The notes beneath the pieces are model-generated. The model searched no databases. It was given only the letters and a program-made list of their open reading frames with translations, and had not been told where the DNA came from. A DNA stretch of 6,117 nt from an uncultured Clostridium sp. Its GTDB lineage: Bacteria; Bacillota; Clostridia; Clostridiales; Clostridiaceae. The stretch's first letter is position 1, and each line of letters starts with the position of its first letter. The stretch covers positions 1 through 6,117 of the forward strand of contig CAKVFO010000178.1 of NCBI GenBank assembly GCA_934746785.1, read 5' to 3'. The position numbers and the translations under genes were made by a program. Shown piece by piece: positions 5,403-6,117 of this stretch.

Positions 5403-6117
5403 TTATTCTTTATAATAATGCAAAACTGCGGTTTCTACCTTAGACATGTCAAATAGTTTAATATCGTCAAACCATTTATTAGGAACCGCCATGCACACAA
5501 GCGGACTTAATGAGTTTCTCCATCTTGTCATGGATATTTTCTTAAAAGCTCCCTTGTATCCTCGTCTTCTTAGAGTTTTATGAAGTGATTTATAACTTTT
5601 CCATTCTTTCATTTGCTTCATTCGAAGCCTTCGATGAATCCATTTCATTAGGTTTTCAAACACCCTCTTACAGTTAGCAATTCTGAAATAATTGCACCAG
5701 CCTCTGATAACTTGATTAAGTCTGTAAACTAAATATTCAACGTTGTATCCTGAGTTTCTAGGTGTAAGTTTTCTGACTTTCTCCTTAAACTTCTTGATTC
5801 TTTTTGGATGTATAGAAATATATTTTTCCTTGATAATAAATCCATCTAATATTCCACTTTCAAGAAAGTTTCTTATCAGTTTTAACACTTTTCCATCACT
5901 GATTTTCTCATTGACTGAATCAATTATCATATCATGATTTAGTGTATCAAAGCATTTGGAGAAATCCATATCAACCACATATTGTAATCCCCAATGATTT
6001 GCAAAGCTTTCTGCTTTCGCCACTGCCATTTGGCAGGAACGATTTGGTCTATATCCATAACTTGATGGATGAAAAGTCTTTTCAAATATAGGTTCAATAA
6101 TATTTCTTACAGCCTGT
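5403..6117 (-). CDS. ltrA: Group II intron reverse transcriptase/maturase, partial and internally deleted
   Basis: The frame is open from the right edge (first full codon at 6116) through 237 residues; the true start is outside the window. Visible parts, numbered from the edge, are as follows. An RT-fold segment with HPSSYGYRPNRSC lies at about 16-28. Motif A, VVDMDFSKCFDTLNHD, is at about 47-62 and contains the first catalytic aspartates. A helix follows, ending LESGILDGF. The GIIM maturase domain is at about 129-173 (RLNQVIRGWCNYFRIANC, then a basic RRLRMKQMKEW). Between DGFIIKEKY and ISIHPKRIKKFKEK, near base 5820, the family normally has about 100 residues with TPQGGPLSP and YADD. These are absent although the frame is intact. 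The protein should lack RT activity but might keep intron binding and splicing help. No HNH endonuclease domain is seen at the C-terminus. Confidence 0.85.
   Translation of the reverse strand, partial: QAVRNIIEPIFEKTFHPSSYGYRPNRSCQMAVAKAESFANHWGLQYVVDMDFSKCFDTLNHDMIIDSVNEKISDGKVLKLIRNFLESGILDGFIIKEKYISIHPKRIKKFKEKVRKLTPRNSGYNVEYLVYRLNQVIRGWCNYFRIANCKRVFENLMKWIHRRLRMKQMKEWKSYKSLHKTLRRRGYKGAFKKISMTRWRNSLSPLVCMAVPNKWFDDIKLFDMSKVETAVLHYYKE

Larger units (their letters stand above)
5308..6117 (-). mobile_element. Group II intron, 3' portion (5' end outside the window)
   Basis: This retroelement combines the maturase/RT gene and the ribozyme domains V and VI downstream of it on the same strand, which is the standard order. 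It is inserted upstream of, and in the same direction as, the bacteriocin locus. The 5' domains and the N-terminal part of the protein lie beyond the right edge, so completeness of the RNA cannot be judged. The encoded protein appears internally deleted. Confidence 0.8.

Noticed and set aside
5743..5937. Plus-strand open frame of 64 codons.
   Set aside because: It is antisense to the intron maturase gene, with hydrophobic composition expected from A/T-rich complement sequence.

Overview
The window looks like accessory DNA from a low-GC Firmicute, most likely a Clostridium. The A+T content is very high, codon use is A/T-rich, Shine-Dalgarno sites are of the strong AGGAGGTGAT type, TTG starts are used, and A/T-rich repeats fill the gaps between genes. 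Every gene I can support is on the minus strand, so transcription runs from the right edge to the left.

Right edge, 5308-6117: the 3' part of a group II intron. It holds the C-terminal part of the intron-encoded reverse transcriptase/maturase, then domains V and VI of the ribozyme. The protein has an apparent in-frame internal deletion that removes the TPQGG and YADD segment of the RT domain but keeps the maturase domain.

Centre, 1748-5163: a lactococcin 972-type bacteriocin locus in its usual order of bacteriocin precursor, large membrane protein and ABC ATPase. The bacteriocin gene has its own RBS and candidate promoter, a recognisable family core and a strong terminator. Its signal-peptide codons carry a one-base deletion, so the precursor is not read in one frame from its RBS. 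The membrane protein (713 aa, TTG start) has a duplicated FtsX/MacB-like layout and is followed after one base by a complete LolD/MacB-type ATPase. The two should form the export or immunity transporter. A leader of about 290 bases, rich in inverted repeats, separates the bacteriocin terminator from the transporter genes.

Left part, 1-1747: a class I SAM-dependent methyltransferase gene (833-1399) sits between copies of an intergenic repeat element. The element has a core with up to three hairpins, and one hairpin shows paired base changes between copies. Flanking the core are 75-bp repeats that point one way on the left and the opposite way on the right. Copies A and B lie downstream of the methyltransferase gene and copy C lies between it and the ABC ATPase gene. 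Copy C also supplies a plausible terminator for the transporter operon. I do not recognise this element as a named family.
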